A stretch of DNA of 64,000 bases, taken from positions 414,501-478,500 of the forward strand of contig AP031352.1 in assembly GCA_037833965.1 (NCBI GenBank). Direction: 5' to 3'. The stretch is from Marchantia polymorpha subsp. ruderalis. Taxonomy: Eukaryota > Streptophyta > Marchantiopsida > Marchantiales > Marchantiaceae. The position numbers and the translations under genes are program-made. Under the pieces are notes generated by a model that worked only from the letters and a program-made list of their open reading frames with translations, did no database searches and was not told the DNA's origin. This document shows positions 1 through 11,446 of the stretch, piece after piece. The first letter of the stretch is position 1; each line of letters opens with the position of its first letter.

Positions 1-944
1 TTTGAACTATCAGGACTGCTGCGATGTAGAAATATTGGTATCACCCGTAGGACGGTGACGACGAAGAATGCTCTCCAGCTAACGGGCGGACGGACGGTCG
101 GATGTCGGACCGGCCTGCCCGCTAGCCAGCGCACTTCGAGCATTCATATCGAGACTTGTTGCTTCCACCAGACCGAAGGTAAAAAAGGGCACTCGTCATC
201 TTCTTCATCTCCTTCTGAGCGCTGGCGACTGTCGAATTGTCACGGAAAACGCATCCACCATGATGATCCGCATCGTATCATGGCTGGCTGTGTCTTCCTT
301 CGATGGAGACCCACCCGCCGGTGCTGTTGCTGCTGGTCTGTCATGCCAGGGCGCAGGCATGACTGCTGCTGGGTAGCGCTCGCGCTCGCGGGCATGGTGT
401 ATTTCCGGAATGGAATGGAGTACTTCTTCTGGACTGATGGAAGAAACAAGGCGCACCCAGATCCCAAATAAAAATTAAAGTCACTCGCACAGAAGAGTTC
501 AGCGACCCGGTATTGGTACATAATTGTGTAGGACTGGGCTGCTTAGACCGAGAGGCGGACCGGACGGACATTGAAGATTGAAAAAAAGGGGGCTAGGGTG
601 CATGGAGAGCGAGACTCCAAATTTGTGTAACACGGTCCTCGCAAGAGGGAAAAAAGATTGGTTCAGCTTGAATGTAGCAGTAATAAACGGAGTAGCATCA
701 CTCACTCACTCACACTCTCTCACTCACTCACTCACTCACGGTAGCAGTTTGTCGACGACAATCCCCCCGATACTCACTCCAACGATGACTTCTCAACACT
801 TTGATAGACATGGTACACATGGATTGGTTGGTAGTAGACAGCTCTAACTTCTATCTCGAAGCTAGCAGCTGTGAACTAACACACGTGAACGCTTCCGAAA
901 CCCTGACTCGAATACACTGGTACAGGCAAAGGAAGAGTCAGGAT
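1..944. other. 3' flank of the ALOG gene, no supported gene
   Basis: This stretch lies downstream of the minus-strand ALOG gene. It probably includes that gene's 3' untranslated region. It holds a CT/CA-rich tract near 700-740 made of repeated ctcact units. Several short open frames are present on both strands, but none shows a recognisable domain and their composition follows the simple repeats. No RNA gene or terminator was recognised. Confidence 0.5.
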
Positions 945-1037
945 TTAGTGTTGTTGCTGCTGCTGCTGGTGTTGCTGCTGCTGCTGCTGATGATGTTGTT
1001 GTTGGTCATGTTGTTGTTGCAAGTCGGGGGCCGCGAG
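945..1037 (-). other. In-frame Gln/His-rich extension behind the ALOG stop codon
   Basis: Directly after the ALOG TGA (1038-1040) the same frame stays open for 30 codons to a TAA at 945-947. It reads LAAPDLQQQHD and then almost only Gln and His, encoded by CAG/CAA/CAC/CAT. The composition matches the Gln/His-rich C-terminus just before the TGA. It may be a readthrough tail, a formerly coding tail cut by a recent nonsense change, or only a CAG/CAA microsatellite in the 3' UTR. The sequence does not decide between these. Confidence 0.4.
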
Positions 1038-1919
1038 TCAACTGAGGAGCGGACCTGCCGTGTGATGTTGATTGTTGTGGTGGTGTTGTTGGAGCTCTTG
1101 ATACGCACTGAGGGGGTTGGGCTGCGCGAACGGATTCAGAGGGTTGCTATTGGGCGTGTAGCCGTGGAGGAGGTTGCTGGTGTGGAGCTGCTGCGAGAAG
1201 GGCGAGAGGGGGTTGCTATTGGGAGTGTAACCGTTTAGCGGATGCGTGAGCCCGGGGTTCTGCTGTTGTTGGTGCTGCTGGTGGCTATAGCCCGTCAGCG
1301 GGTTCGTCTGAGCGTGGCCCTGCGGAAGCGCTTGTTCGGACGAGGTGGCGCCCGCCGGCGGGGGTCTCTTTCGCTTCTTCTTCTCGTACGCGATCCCTCG
1401 GGCCTTGGCTTGCATTTCGCGCACCTCGCGCAGATACAGACGGACGACGCGGGCGCCGAACGGATTGGACTCGGGCTTGCCTCCATTCTCCTCAAATGCC
1501 GCTCGCAGGCGGCCTATGAGCGCGTCCAGCGAGCCCCAGGCCTGGCGAAGCGGGCAGGGGCAAGGGTGCGGGGGGTTGGGCAGGCCGAAGAAGTGGCACG
1601 ACGGTAAATGCACTTTGGTCTTGCCGAATTGATCCAGGTACCGCAGGAACTCCAGGACGTGATTTCCGCTGCAGCGCGCGAGGGCGAGAGGCGGTCGGTG
1701 ATTCTTGAGGTATTGTCCGAACGTGTTCCAGTCCCGCCTCTTCTGCGACTCGTAGCGGCTCGGTGCAGCAGCCGGCTTCGCTTGCTGGGCCACCTCTTGC
1801 TCCACATTGTGGTTGGCGTTGTGCAGCTGCATCTGATTTCCTCCGGGTCCAGGTCCGCCCCCGCTTCCCGACGGCCCCACTCCATTAGCGAGGGCGCCCA
1901 GAGGGTCATCACTCAACAT
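1038..1919 (-). CDS. ALOG-domain (LSH/TAWAWA1-type) nuclear protein
   Basis: The 293-residue protein carries a complete ALOG domain at about residues 54-181. Diagnostic blocks are [18 protein letters not shown] (61-78), [16 protein letters not shown] (89-104) and [20 protein letters not shown] (124-143). A His/Cys-rich insert lies at about 104-122 (C108, C120, C122 and nearby His), matching the zinc-ribbon insertion known for this family. The basic run KKKRKR (180-185) ends the domain and is the usual nuclear localisation signal. The N-terminus is Gly/Pro-rich and the C-terminus is Gln/His/Asn/Pro-rich. The coding region is a single exon, as is usual for ALOG genes. The chosen ATG is the first in the frame and gives a normal N-terminal length. 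Plant ALOG proteins (LSH, G1, TAWAWA1, liverwort LOS1) are DNA-binding or co-regulatory factors limiting lateral organ and meristem activity. The specific paralogue cannot be assigned here. Oddities are a duplicated GYTPNSNPL segment and an open Gln/His-rich frame just behind the TGA. Confidence 0.95.
   Translation of the reverse strand: MLSDDPLGALANGVGPSGSGGGPGPGGNQMQLHNANHNVEQEVAQQAKPAAAPSRYESQKRRDWNTFGQYLKNHRPPLALARCSGNHVLEFLRYLDQFGKTKVHLPSCHFFGLPNPPHPCPCPLRQAWGSLDALIGRLRAAFEENGGKPESNPFGARVVRLYLREVREMQAKARGIAYEKKKRKRPPPAGATSSEQALPQGHAQTNPLTGYSHQQHQQQQNPGLTHPLNGYTPNSNPLSPFSQQLHTSNLLHGYTPNSNPLNPFAQPNPLSAYQELQQHHHNNQHHTAGPLLS
1128..1244 (-). repeat. Internal C-terminal repeat of the ALOG protein
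   Basis: Residues 226-241 and 250-264 of the ALOG protein are near copies built around GYTPNSNPL, 23 codons apart. Shorter relatives are TNPLTGY (205-211) and NPLSAY (268-273). At the DNA level the two main copies (1141-1165 and 1210-1234) differ at only two of about 25 positions, so the duplication looks fairly recent. The repeat lies in the low-complexity tail outside the ALOG domain. Confidence 0.85.
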
Positions 1920-1995
1920 GAATAACGGATCTATTTTCGCTAACTTTTAAGGGGTAGGGGTGTTTTTGGTTTTCCGAGAGCTCGCGGATCGGATT

Positions 1996-2085
1996 CGCTC
2001 CCTCCCTCGCTCTCTCTCTCTACCTCTCTCACACACACACTCTCTCACTCACTCTCGTCTCACTGTCTCTCAATCACTCGCTCTG
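1996..2085. repeat. CT/CA (GA/GT on the gene strand) microsatellite near the ALOG start
   Basis: This is a run of ctct and caca units with short interruptions, 77 bases upstream of the ALOG ATG. On the transcribed strand it reads as GA and GT repeats, as is common in plant 5' leaders and core promoters. It could lie in the 5' UTR. Confidence 0.75.
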
Positions 2086-3373
2086 ATGTACACGCTCTCT
2101 TCCGGGAGGAGTAGCGGGGACTGTTCTCGAGCCTGAAGCCCCTTGTTGCTGGCACCGAGACGAAGCTTGGAACCGACGAACCAGGTGGACGAGGAACGAT
2201 CGTCCAGCACTGCGAGCACCACAACCCGAAGCTCGTATCAATGTAGGCTGCACCTGTTATAACTGCAGCGCCCAATCTGATGATGATGACGACGACGGCG
2301 TTTCCGCTTCGAGTCAACAACAGCTGCTGCTGCACTGATATGAACCCGTTCGCACCGACTGGCCGAATAATCCTCACTCGGATTGACTCATTCCATTTTC
2401 GCTCTCGCAATCAGTAATCAAGCTCGCATCATCGTCCGAGCCGCGGGGGAAGCGAGCTGGCTTCGCGCGTCGAACGCCTCACAGACCCGGCCTCGGACGA
2501 CCGAGAGAAGGTCGACTGCTCGACTGCTCCGGTTCCCTTTCTCTCGCCAGTTTCAGATCTAATCGTTTGTTGGTAGGACCTACTTCCGAGCCCAGCTACT
2601 GCCTTACGAGCCAACCCTGTTGATGACTCCTGAAACAACCTGTGAGCTCGATGCTCGCTCGCTCGCTCGAACCAGCTAGTGTGCGTACAACTCCTCGTCG
2701 ACCTCGCAAGATCTATCCCTATGTCGTATCACCGCCGATCAGGCCTGGTAAAGACGAGACGAAACGGCGGCAGGTAACCCAGGATGGAAGGAAGGACGGC
2801 ACGCACGTACCCACGCACGCAGGCACTGGGGAAAGGGCCAGAAGGAAACCACAATCTCAATCCGATAGAGCACACTTGTCCAGGACTGGCACAGAATCGA
2901 TCGGCAGCAGTAGTTAGCTAGCTAGCGCCTGGATGTCGGAGGATTCGTGAATCGCCGACTCGACGCTGCCACCATCAATACAATGTGAACACTACTAAGG
3001 TACACGGGCGGCGCTGCTGCTGCTGCTGCACTGTGTTGTTGTTGTTGTCGTTGTTGCGCAGCCTCATTGTCCACAGGAAGCGGCGTAGTTCTGCAGGAGG
3101 CAGCTTCGTCGAGCAGCCACCATGGAGTTGAGATTGCAATGAAATTTACTTCTCATTCCTGCGGAACCCCAAGAACTCTTTGTAGGAAAGAGAGACAGAC
3201 ACACACGCACACACAAGCACGAGCTGCTGCTGCTCGCTCGCTGCCGCTGCTGTCGTTGCTTCTTCTGCGCTGCTAAATTCTTTGTCCTCGCGAGGTAACA
3301 CTGTAAGGTTCGGGAGGCACGGAGAACTCTATAATTAGGATTGACCTAGAAAAGCCAACAAGAAGTTGCAACT

Positions 3374-3411
3374 TCGCTCGCTCGCTCCCTCACGCTCGCT
3401 CTCGCTCGCTC
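3374..3411. repeat. CTCG simple repeat
   Basis: Short units of ctcg/ctcgct occur here with minor interruptions. The same CTCG motif recurs at about 3985-4010 and 5590-5612, so it is a characteristic microsatellite of this GC-rich flank. Confidence 0.8.
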
Positions 3412-6395
3412 ATGCACGCATAGAGAGCCGAGAGAGAGGTGCGGGGAGGCAGGCAGGCGAGAGAGAGCGGGGGAGAGAGTGAGATGGGGGAAGAAGAGAG
3501 AAGAAGAGAGAGAGCTGAGCAGAAGGGGTAAGAAAGCCAGCAAGCACTACTACACCGCACTGCAGCAAAGATCAACAGTTGCGAGAGGGCGCGAGAGAGA
3601 TGAGGAAAGAGCAGCAGAGAAGAGAGGAGAGGAGAGAAAGAAGAAGAAGAAGAAGAAGAATAGGAGAGGGGGAGAGGATGGGTGGGCGGGCCTAGGCAAT
3701 ATTGCTGACAAAGTTTAACCCCGAGGATGAGCTAGTAGCAGAGAGCACGTGAGGGCTTTTTGCTTGTTGCTTGGGGTCCGTCCTCTCTCTTGCGCTCGTC
3801 TCCTATACCACCACCAGCAGGCGGAGCTGAGCACAGCAACTCTTTGTCATGCTATGATCCTTTTATCCCTGCCAGAGCGAGAAAGTTATAGAAGACGCGA
3901 GCGAGCAACCAGGAAGCCGGATGTCTAAAGAAAGGCCCCCGACGACACTGTTCGTGGGTCAGGGTGCTGGTCACTCTCCCTCTCCCTCCCTCTCGCTCGC
4001 TCGCCTCCCTCCCTCTCCTCTTTCTCTCACGCCCTCTGCCTCCCTCGCTCCTCCCCCTCAAGAGCCCCGCCTTTTGCTCCCCTTGCCTTGCCTTGCCCCG
4101 CTCTCCTTCCGTTCCGTTCGCTGCTTTGCATCGCAATCGGTTTCCTACTCTCGCCGCTGACTCACTGACTGACCAACTGACTGACTGCAGGTGAAATCTC
4201 TGCACTCGACCCGACTCCCACTCCATTCCAAACAAACCAACAAACGAAAGTATGGGGTTTAGCTTAGCCATGCCTGTCCCTTTCGTTTCCTCGCTGCTGC
4301 TAGTGCTGAACCTCCGGCCAGGCCCGAGTCCTCTTCTGACTAGGTCAGGTCAGGTTAGTTCAGTTCTGCTGTGGTGTGTTCTGTTGCGAGAGGCGTTTCA
4401 GTACAGTACAATTTCAACACTACTCTACTCTGATCTGGTCCGGTCCGGTCCGGTCGACTGTAGTGGACTCTGGTTAAGTTGGATCATTCACTGGGGTTGG
4501 GTCGGTTCGGGCGTCAGAGTAGTAGTTTGAGGTCATGTCGAGGTGGTTGCTACTCCCCGTCCCTTTCGGCCTCAGCACACGCAGCCCCCCTTTTTTGTCC
4601 AGGAGAAGCGAGACCCTGACTGATGAACCGGTAGCCTGACTAACTAGACTACCCCTCTGGGTTCGGGTCGGGGCTGGGCTCTTGTTCTGGTTCCCCCTCC
4701 CGGTCAGTTCGGGTCGGTTCGTGCCGGGGGTCGGAGCGGAGTGGGGAGTGGTGGCGAGGCGAGTCGGGAAGGGCGTTCCAGACGAGAGGGAATGCTCTCT
4801 CTGGCGGGAGGCAGGGCGGGCCCGGAGGGGGGGCAGCACATGCACAGGCGTGCGATGACGGCAGCATGAGCGCACGCGCGGCGCACGCCCGCAGCGCACA
4901 GGGTTTGCATCCTTCGCTCTCCTTGCCCTCCTCCTGCGACGCTCGCAACCCCATTTCCTTCCCACTTCCTCCGCTATTGTCTCCCTCCTCTAACTCGAGC
5001 TCCACTGCCTCCACTTTCTCTGTCCGATGGACCGAACGAACGGTCGTTACCGAGCCTCGCCTGGTTCGTCCTCCCGCGTAGCTAAATACAGTTAGCCGAA
5101 CCGGATCCCCACGTGTTAGCCACTACTATGACCTTTTGCAAACATTACGCTTCTTTGGCGACTTCCTACGGTCCTACCTTTGCCAATTTTGCCACTTCCA
5201 AACTGCGCCGCCGCCGCCACTGCCCGGGGCTCTCTTCGAGCTGGGGCCCGGCCCGGGTCACCTCCCATCAACCCTCTCCGCCTGACGGGCCCGGCCCGCG
5301 ATTTCGCCCTTCTCCTGGCTATACGCTCTGTGATGCCGGCGATAGCAAACTAGCAGCCATTTTGCCACACCTCGTCATGTACCGTATCCGCCGGCAAACC
5401 GTGGACAGACCTGCGACCGTACCGGCGGGGCTTATAATTGTGTATGCTCCCCTCGCCCTCCCACCTCCCCCGGTTGGCTCCTACCGATAGCTGTCCAGTG
5501 TGTCCACGTCTGGGATTCTCATTCCTACCCGCGGTCAATCTGAGGTTAAGTCGTCGCCCCCGCCCGCCCCCCGCCCTCCCTCCCCCCGCCATCTCGCTCG
5601 CTCGCTCGCCCTCACTCGTTCGTTGGTTGCGTTAGAGTTAGGGCCGACACTAGAACAAGAACAGAGTCGTTTGGGCACGCGTCGCGATCTGTCTGTACGG
5701 TTCCCGACCCGTTCCTTGCCGACAACGGAGTTGTCATTTATGACTAGCCTTCGGCTTGTTTAATTTACCGCTTCTGCTGATTTATTATATCCCCGGATTA
5801 GTTTAACGACTTATTTTCACCCCGCGTAAGATCTTACCGTGGGGCACGACTCCCCGCCCTTCGTCCTCCTTTTGAACACTCGGCAGTAAATCTGTATAAC
5901 ATCTTTCTTCCCCGTCTCTTTTTCTCTCTCTCTCTCCCCCGGGCTTAGATTGTCTGAAATGGCGATTGTAATCGAGTTTAGATTAAGATGCTCTGTCCAA
6001 GGTCAGGCAGGAGAACTCAGGGCTTCAGGGCTCCTCTGGTCTAAGGTCAGGGCGATCCTGCATGGTTCTGGAGCGAGGCCCCAGCCCCCAAGGGAAGGAG
6101 GCTGATCTCTCTCTATCTCTCTTTTCTCTTACTTCCCCTCTCTCTCTCTCTTTCTCTATTATAGCCCTGCTCATCTATTCTTCTCTGTCTCATGGGGCTT
6201 CTCTGCTTCTCTTTTCTTTTTCTTCGTCTCTTCTCTGCCCTTTCTGCTCTGCCCGGTCGTCCTGCCTGCATGCCTGCTGACTGCCCAGAGCTGCCCTGGC
6301 TCTGGCGTGTGAAGAACAAATTCCCTTGCGCTCCGTTCCTTTTCCTTCACTTCAGATCAGAGTCTAGAGTCCAGAGTCCAGACGGCCCTGTGCGA

Positions 6396-6475
6396 CATAC
6401 AGTAGTGCGCACTGTGGGGCATACAGTAGATGTATAGTTGTGCATACAGTGGTACTACAGTTGTAGATACAGTAC
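6396..6475. repeat. Phased TACAGT motif array
   Basis: Five copies of tacagt occur in 80 bp. The copies begin near 6398, 6422, 6445, 6456 and 6468, at spacings close to 12 or 24 bp. The flanking bases are often ca before and ag or gg after. No matching known element was recognised. Confidence 0.55.
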
Positions 6476-7257
6476 GAGAACCACAAGTACTGATGCTGCT
6501 GTAATAATAGTAGTCATCATCATCAGCATCTATTCTTCTGCTGCCCCTGCCGCTCTCGTCTTGAGCACAGTTGTTCTTCTAGCCCCATGCTCCGGGGGGA
6601 GTCCGGCTCTTTGTTGCTTTGTTTGCTCGACACTGGAACACCCAGCGACCCAGGACTCCTGAGACCAGCCTTGGTTGTTCGGATTGATTGGACTTTTCTA
6701 GTGACCGAACAAGCGAACGGGACTGCCCCTACCAAGGCCCCCCGGGCTCTGCTGCGCTGGGCTGTGTCTGCATCGTTTGCGACCTTTTGATCCGTCTTAC
6801 CGTCTGATCTTACCCCTAGAGCAGCGCAGCAGTGGGAGCTACGGCTAGATGGATAGATATTCCCCTATTCCTCCTACGCACGCTATTCCAGTGACTGTGA
6901 ACCAGAATGAGCAACTAGGAAAAGGAGAGGGAATGAATGACTCGACGACGACGGAGGGAATGAGTGTGTGCGAGTGAGTAAATGAATGAACGAGCGGCCA
7001 AGGGAAGACCTCGTGGAGACCTGTTCTTTGCTGCTGCTGCTTCTGCTGCCGCTGTCTGGCTGCTGTATCTTCTGCTGCTTCTCCTTCCATTCTGATCTTT
7101 CTGTTCTTCGCCTTCTTCTTCCATTCCTGCTGCGCCTCCTACCATCCCGAAGAAATGATTGAGGGCCAGAAGTGGGGGAAGCGGCCCGCAGAACTTGAGG
7201 CTCATCAGTGCCAAGAGTTTCTATTCCCCTTGACTGGTCATGGGCTCTCGTTAAGCA

Positions 7258-9225
7258 CGAATAAATTTATATAAAAGCTCTTGTACTATTTTTTGCACCC
7301 TTACTTTTGAATATCATTAAAGCTTCATTGTGATGATGTCATATCTTGCTAACTCGGATAAATTACCATTAATCTTAACGCAAAGTCACAATTTTAGAAA
7401 AAAATGATATTTCTATCATTCTAATTTATTAATTTGCCTGTAATTTTTAGTTCTAGAATATCACATTCATTACAATTTATTTATATACCATAGTATATAT
7501 AGTAGAAAGTTAGATGTGAATCATTATATTGTGTCATGAGCATTAGGCAATTCAGTAAGCTTGTATATCACCCCAACCCATTCAATGGTAGTAATGCATC
7601 AGTGCAAGTTGCTCTTACAACATTGATTATAACTTGGAGAATATATATAGAGAGAGAGAGAGAGTTAGCTGAAATTCATCATATGATATGCAGGAGTAAA
7701 TAAAATGGAAATGATTTTTTAAAAGAAATTAAATGTCATCATTTCTCAGATACACATCAATTTCTAATAGACGAGCATGTTAACAATGTATCAAAATCAG
7801 CTTAAAAATCAAAGAAATAAGAATGTATTTAAAGAACCTTATATCTATCTTTCTGGTTGCAAAAATATTTTGTGGAATGTACACAGGATTTATACTCTAA
7901 CATTTAAAATTGGAATTAAGCTAAGATTTTTTATGGAAACAGAAGAAAAAATCTATTAACATTACTGTTTAATTATTGATATAATCTACAAAAAATTTCA
8001 AGGTTGATCGTGATATAGATTGACCATGATTTTTATAAAATTATTTGAAATATACTTTAATCCTTAACTCTATTCAAATTCATTGTCCAAAAGCAATAAA
8101 ATGTAATGTAAAGAATTTTAAGATGTTTTTTGTAATCAATATGCTTATTCAGTTAAATTTTATCTTTAAATATAAACCAAAATATAGATAAAGAATTAAA
8201 AAATCCAAATCAAAACTGGGAATCATGCATATTTAAGAAGAAATATACTCGTAGTAATTTTATACATGCTGTACAATTAATTTGACATGTATCGATGTAT
8301 ATGTATACACATGAAACACATAATATTTTGAAGATGTCTTTTATGAAGGTTTTATTAATTTAGATTAAAAAACTGGCTGTTAATTTGAAGCATTTTCAAT
8401 AAGAAAATCATAGAAAATTGAATTTCTATATGCAGATAAAATTTGAAATATTGACCTTAACGAAATATTTCATGAAAGAAAATATCTACATATTAATTTA
8501 TTCTAATTTTACCTACATGGATTGGCTAATGATAAATTTGAAATAATTACAATTTGTAGCTTAAAATTTTACATTCATTATCATACATATTTTTTTATCC
8601 TGAAATTCCCATATTGTTTTTTTTAATCTAGTCAATCGCTTTTACATATTTGCATAACGTTGAATAGAATTCAACTAATAAACTAATGATTTCAAAAAAT
8701 AAAATTATTAATTTATTTTATTTCAAATAATACTTAAGTTATGATTTTGAAAAGTCCTTGCATTCATCTTGTTGTGAAGCTGATTAGGTCAACATGTTCA
8801 ATACTTGTTTGAAATCTTGATTCTTTTAATATTTATTTGAACACGATTACTGAATGGATGTTTTCTCATTTAAATATCAATTTATATTATTTTCTATAGT
8901 CTAAGATTTTTCTTAATACAATAAAAATCTATAAAATTAGATTTGGCGTATAAAATGTCATTTCAAATATATATTTTCCTTTTTCTTATGAAAAAGGGTT
9001 CTCTTGTAATGCATTATTTTTAGAGAGAATCATTAGATCATATCATAATTACAGAAAATTATAGTTTTTCTAATACAATTTCGTACACTAATAAATCATC
9101 ATATTGGTTAAAATTTTACTTTTTTTAACAATGGGAGCTTTAAAAGATTTAAAAATACTGTATAATTTGATTTGATGTGATTTTTTATATTTGTGTGTAT
9201 ATATAAGCGTACAATATTCCAATGG
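7258..9225. other. AT-rich block without supported genes
   Basis: Base composition changes abruptly near 7258 from GC-rich microsatellite DNA to very AT-rich DNA, and back near 9226-9500. The longest ORF is about 60 codons (7777-7959) and is low in complexity. I found no transposase, reverse transcriptase, organellar gene or tRNA motif. A short GA run lies near 7650-7665. A decayed transposon or a matrix-attachment-type sequence is possible but not shown. Confidence 0.5.
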
Positions 9226-10989
9226 AAGTTTTATTCGGCATATGTCTCTACACAAAAGTAAAAGGAAACAGGACCCACTTCTTGAGAGTCTTGCAACAGT
9301 TTTTGCTGTCGTGACTTGGATGTTTGGAGATGATTCATGAAGTTGTCATTTTCAATGTGTATAAGTAGATGCTCTGGATGTATTTTGTACAAGACGCTAC
9401 GTGTACATGATACTTTATTACTTTCTTTTGTTTCCTTTTGTCGCTCTAAGTCGTCTTTGGAAAATAGCATACTTTTATTTATCCCAAGGCACTGAAACGT
9501 TTTGGTTTCCACTGGGGTGCAAGACAAAATGAAAGTTTGTTTAGTGTATTTTGCACGAATGGAAAATGCGGGAATGGATCACATGGGCACGTTGCTTGAA
9601 CATTTGACATTCCGCCAAGATTACTTTACCTCCGAAGGGGAGACGCCTCCGGCGAACAGCCCGTTGGAATGCTTGGCCGGCATTTTCCCAGGCCGTCGGC
9701 TGGGGCTTCTTTCTCTTGGAAACCAATCCGGTGCGTCTCGGAATCAATTATAATCTACGGCGGACCGGCGGCCGGGGCTAGATGGAACTCGAGAAAACCC
9801 CGTAGATCGCCGGGCGGGGAGAGAAAGGTGCGGACACTCCGCGGCAAGTTTCGCCGGGCAGCTCAGCTCAGGGCGGTCTCAGGCAGGCAAGCTGTCTCGA
9901 GTTAGCAGCGGGTCAAAACGCAGGGGGTTGAAGGGGGTTGAAGGGCAGGACGGACACGCGTGGAAAAGAAAGAAGCGGGGGGAGGAGGAGGAGGAGGAGG
10001 GGGAGGAACTCAACGAACTTTGGCAGGACATGGGAGGGGGGAGGGGATAGGAAAGCTAAGGATGATCAGGAAAGAGACGGGATCCGCTAGAAAGAGAAAG
10101 GGGGGAGAGGGAGAGGGAGAGGGAGGAGGAGCAGTGGCAGAGATTTCGAAAACCGGGCAGGGAAATCGCGAGAATCGCGATATCTGATGAGTTGATGACG
10201 CCCCATGGGTGGATGCGTGGATGATGGGCATCCATCCATCAGCATCTGGTGTTAATATTGGTGAGTCGAGGGTTTTGGGGATCCGCGAGCCTGGTCAATG
10301 GTAGGGCTTAGTCGAAGCCCATAGGCCAACACTTTCATCGCTCGGGGCTTGTAGATAGACACTACACTACTACCCCCATAGAACAGGCCCGCATTTTGAG
10401 AAAAGGCTGTGACGAGTCCTCAAGAATCACCTCCTCCATTTTTTCCCCCTTCTGCGCCTCGCAAAGCCAAGAATTGTGCAAACCCACATTACTTCCCACA
10501 CTGGGGGGACATAAAGGGACCAGCTCCTGCCCTGCCCTGCCCCTTCCCCCGTCCCGCATAGAATAATATTATTGTTGCCACAGCTGCGCGTCCCGCAAAT
10601 TCTGCCCAACATCGCCCTCCCCTCTTCTTTTTCCTTCCATCCTTCCTTTCATTCACTCGCTCGCGGACGGGGGAAGGAAATAGGGGACCGGAGTAAAAAG
10701 AACAATGAAAGTAGGGGAATGCGAGTAACATTGCTATTACTTCTACTACTACCACTACTACGACTGCTGTGCTGCTGTGCTGCGGTGTGGGGACGGGGGC
10801 TGTAAACTGTAAAGAAAGTCCTCCAATTTCCGGGAATATAATAATTGGTCCTTGCACTAGACGAAGATTATGAAGGGTGGTGATGAAGTGACGTTGGGAC
10901 TAGCAATGCTGAGCTGACGAGCATACTGCGATTGTTGTGTTGTGAAATTGTGGTTGGGTTTTACAGAATTGCATGTTTCCCACGTGTGC

Positions 10990-11446
10990 CCCATGTAAAG
11001 TTGGTGCATCCGCCCCCCCCAGGTTTCCTCAAGCAAATCGAAATGGTGTACATCCTCCACTGTAGTGCTTTGTAAGGGGCTGTAAGACGGTCGTAGCATG
11101 GCTCCAGGTCGCACCGATCACTATTGTTGTTGTTGTAGTATAAATGACGTTGGCATTCGTTCCCAGCCGCTTTCAATCATAGTAGTCGAGCATTATGGCT
11201 GCCTCTCCAGTATATTAATCTCCCATCCCTCCCCCCACCTTTCTACACAGTAGTATAAGATCATCGATTCATTTTTCATTCATCACCACCTGCCTCTACC
11301 TCTACAGTTTACCAAGTACACCAAATCATACATACAGTACATTACTACAGTAAGTATTCCACCCAACTACTTACAGTGGACGATGTACGCCGTTTCCATT
11401 TGCTTGAGGAAACCTGGGGGGTGGCGGATGCACCAGCTTTATGGGA
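10990..11446. repeat. Inverted pair of about 76-bp coding-like fragments
   Basis: The left arm (10990-11065) and right arm (11370-11446) are reverse complements with a handful of mismatches and small gaps. They include a perfect 24-bp core (11015-11038 against 11398-11421) and are separated by about 305 bp. Read on opposite strands, the arms translate to similar peptides, one containing FHLLEETWG and the other FDLLEETWG. Most differences between the arms are conservative (D/E, R/H). This suggests two copies of a former coding fragment rather than a simple hairpin. Confidence 0.8.

Larger units (their letters stand above)
1920..7257. promoter_or_regulatory. Long GC- and microsatellite-rich upstream region of the ALOG gene
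   Basis: About 5.3 kb upstream of the minus-strand ALOG start contains no ORF with a recognisable domain. It is unusually rich in CT/GA tracts (1996-2085, 5915-5940, 6108-6160), CTCG repeats (3374-3411, 3985-4010), AAG repeats (about 3636-3660) and CTG/TTG runs (3010-3058). Long GA/CT tracts near plant developmental genes are typical docking sites for BASIC PENTACYSTEINE (GAGA-binding) proteins. A regulatory or 5' leader role is inferred from position and composition. Minus-strand ORFs at 2060-2410 and 2429-2638 could be upstream ORFs if the leader is long, but I see nothing that supports their translation. Confidence 0.45.

Noticed and set aside
801-1607. Plus-strand ORFs of 121-145 codons opposite the ALOG gene
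   Set aside because: They are antisense shadows of the ALOG coding strand; their Leu/Val-rich composition comes from CAG/CTG repeats.
3485-3530. Sequence resembling plant miR529/miR156 (agaagagagagagc)
   Set aside because: The match lies in a purine microsatellite, differs in the diagnostic 3' half, and has no complementary star arm nearby.
9960-10231. Overlapping Gly-rich and Pro-rich ORFs
   Set aside because: They are products of a GGA/GGG tract read in both directions, with no domain.
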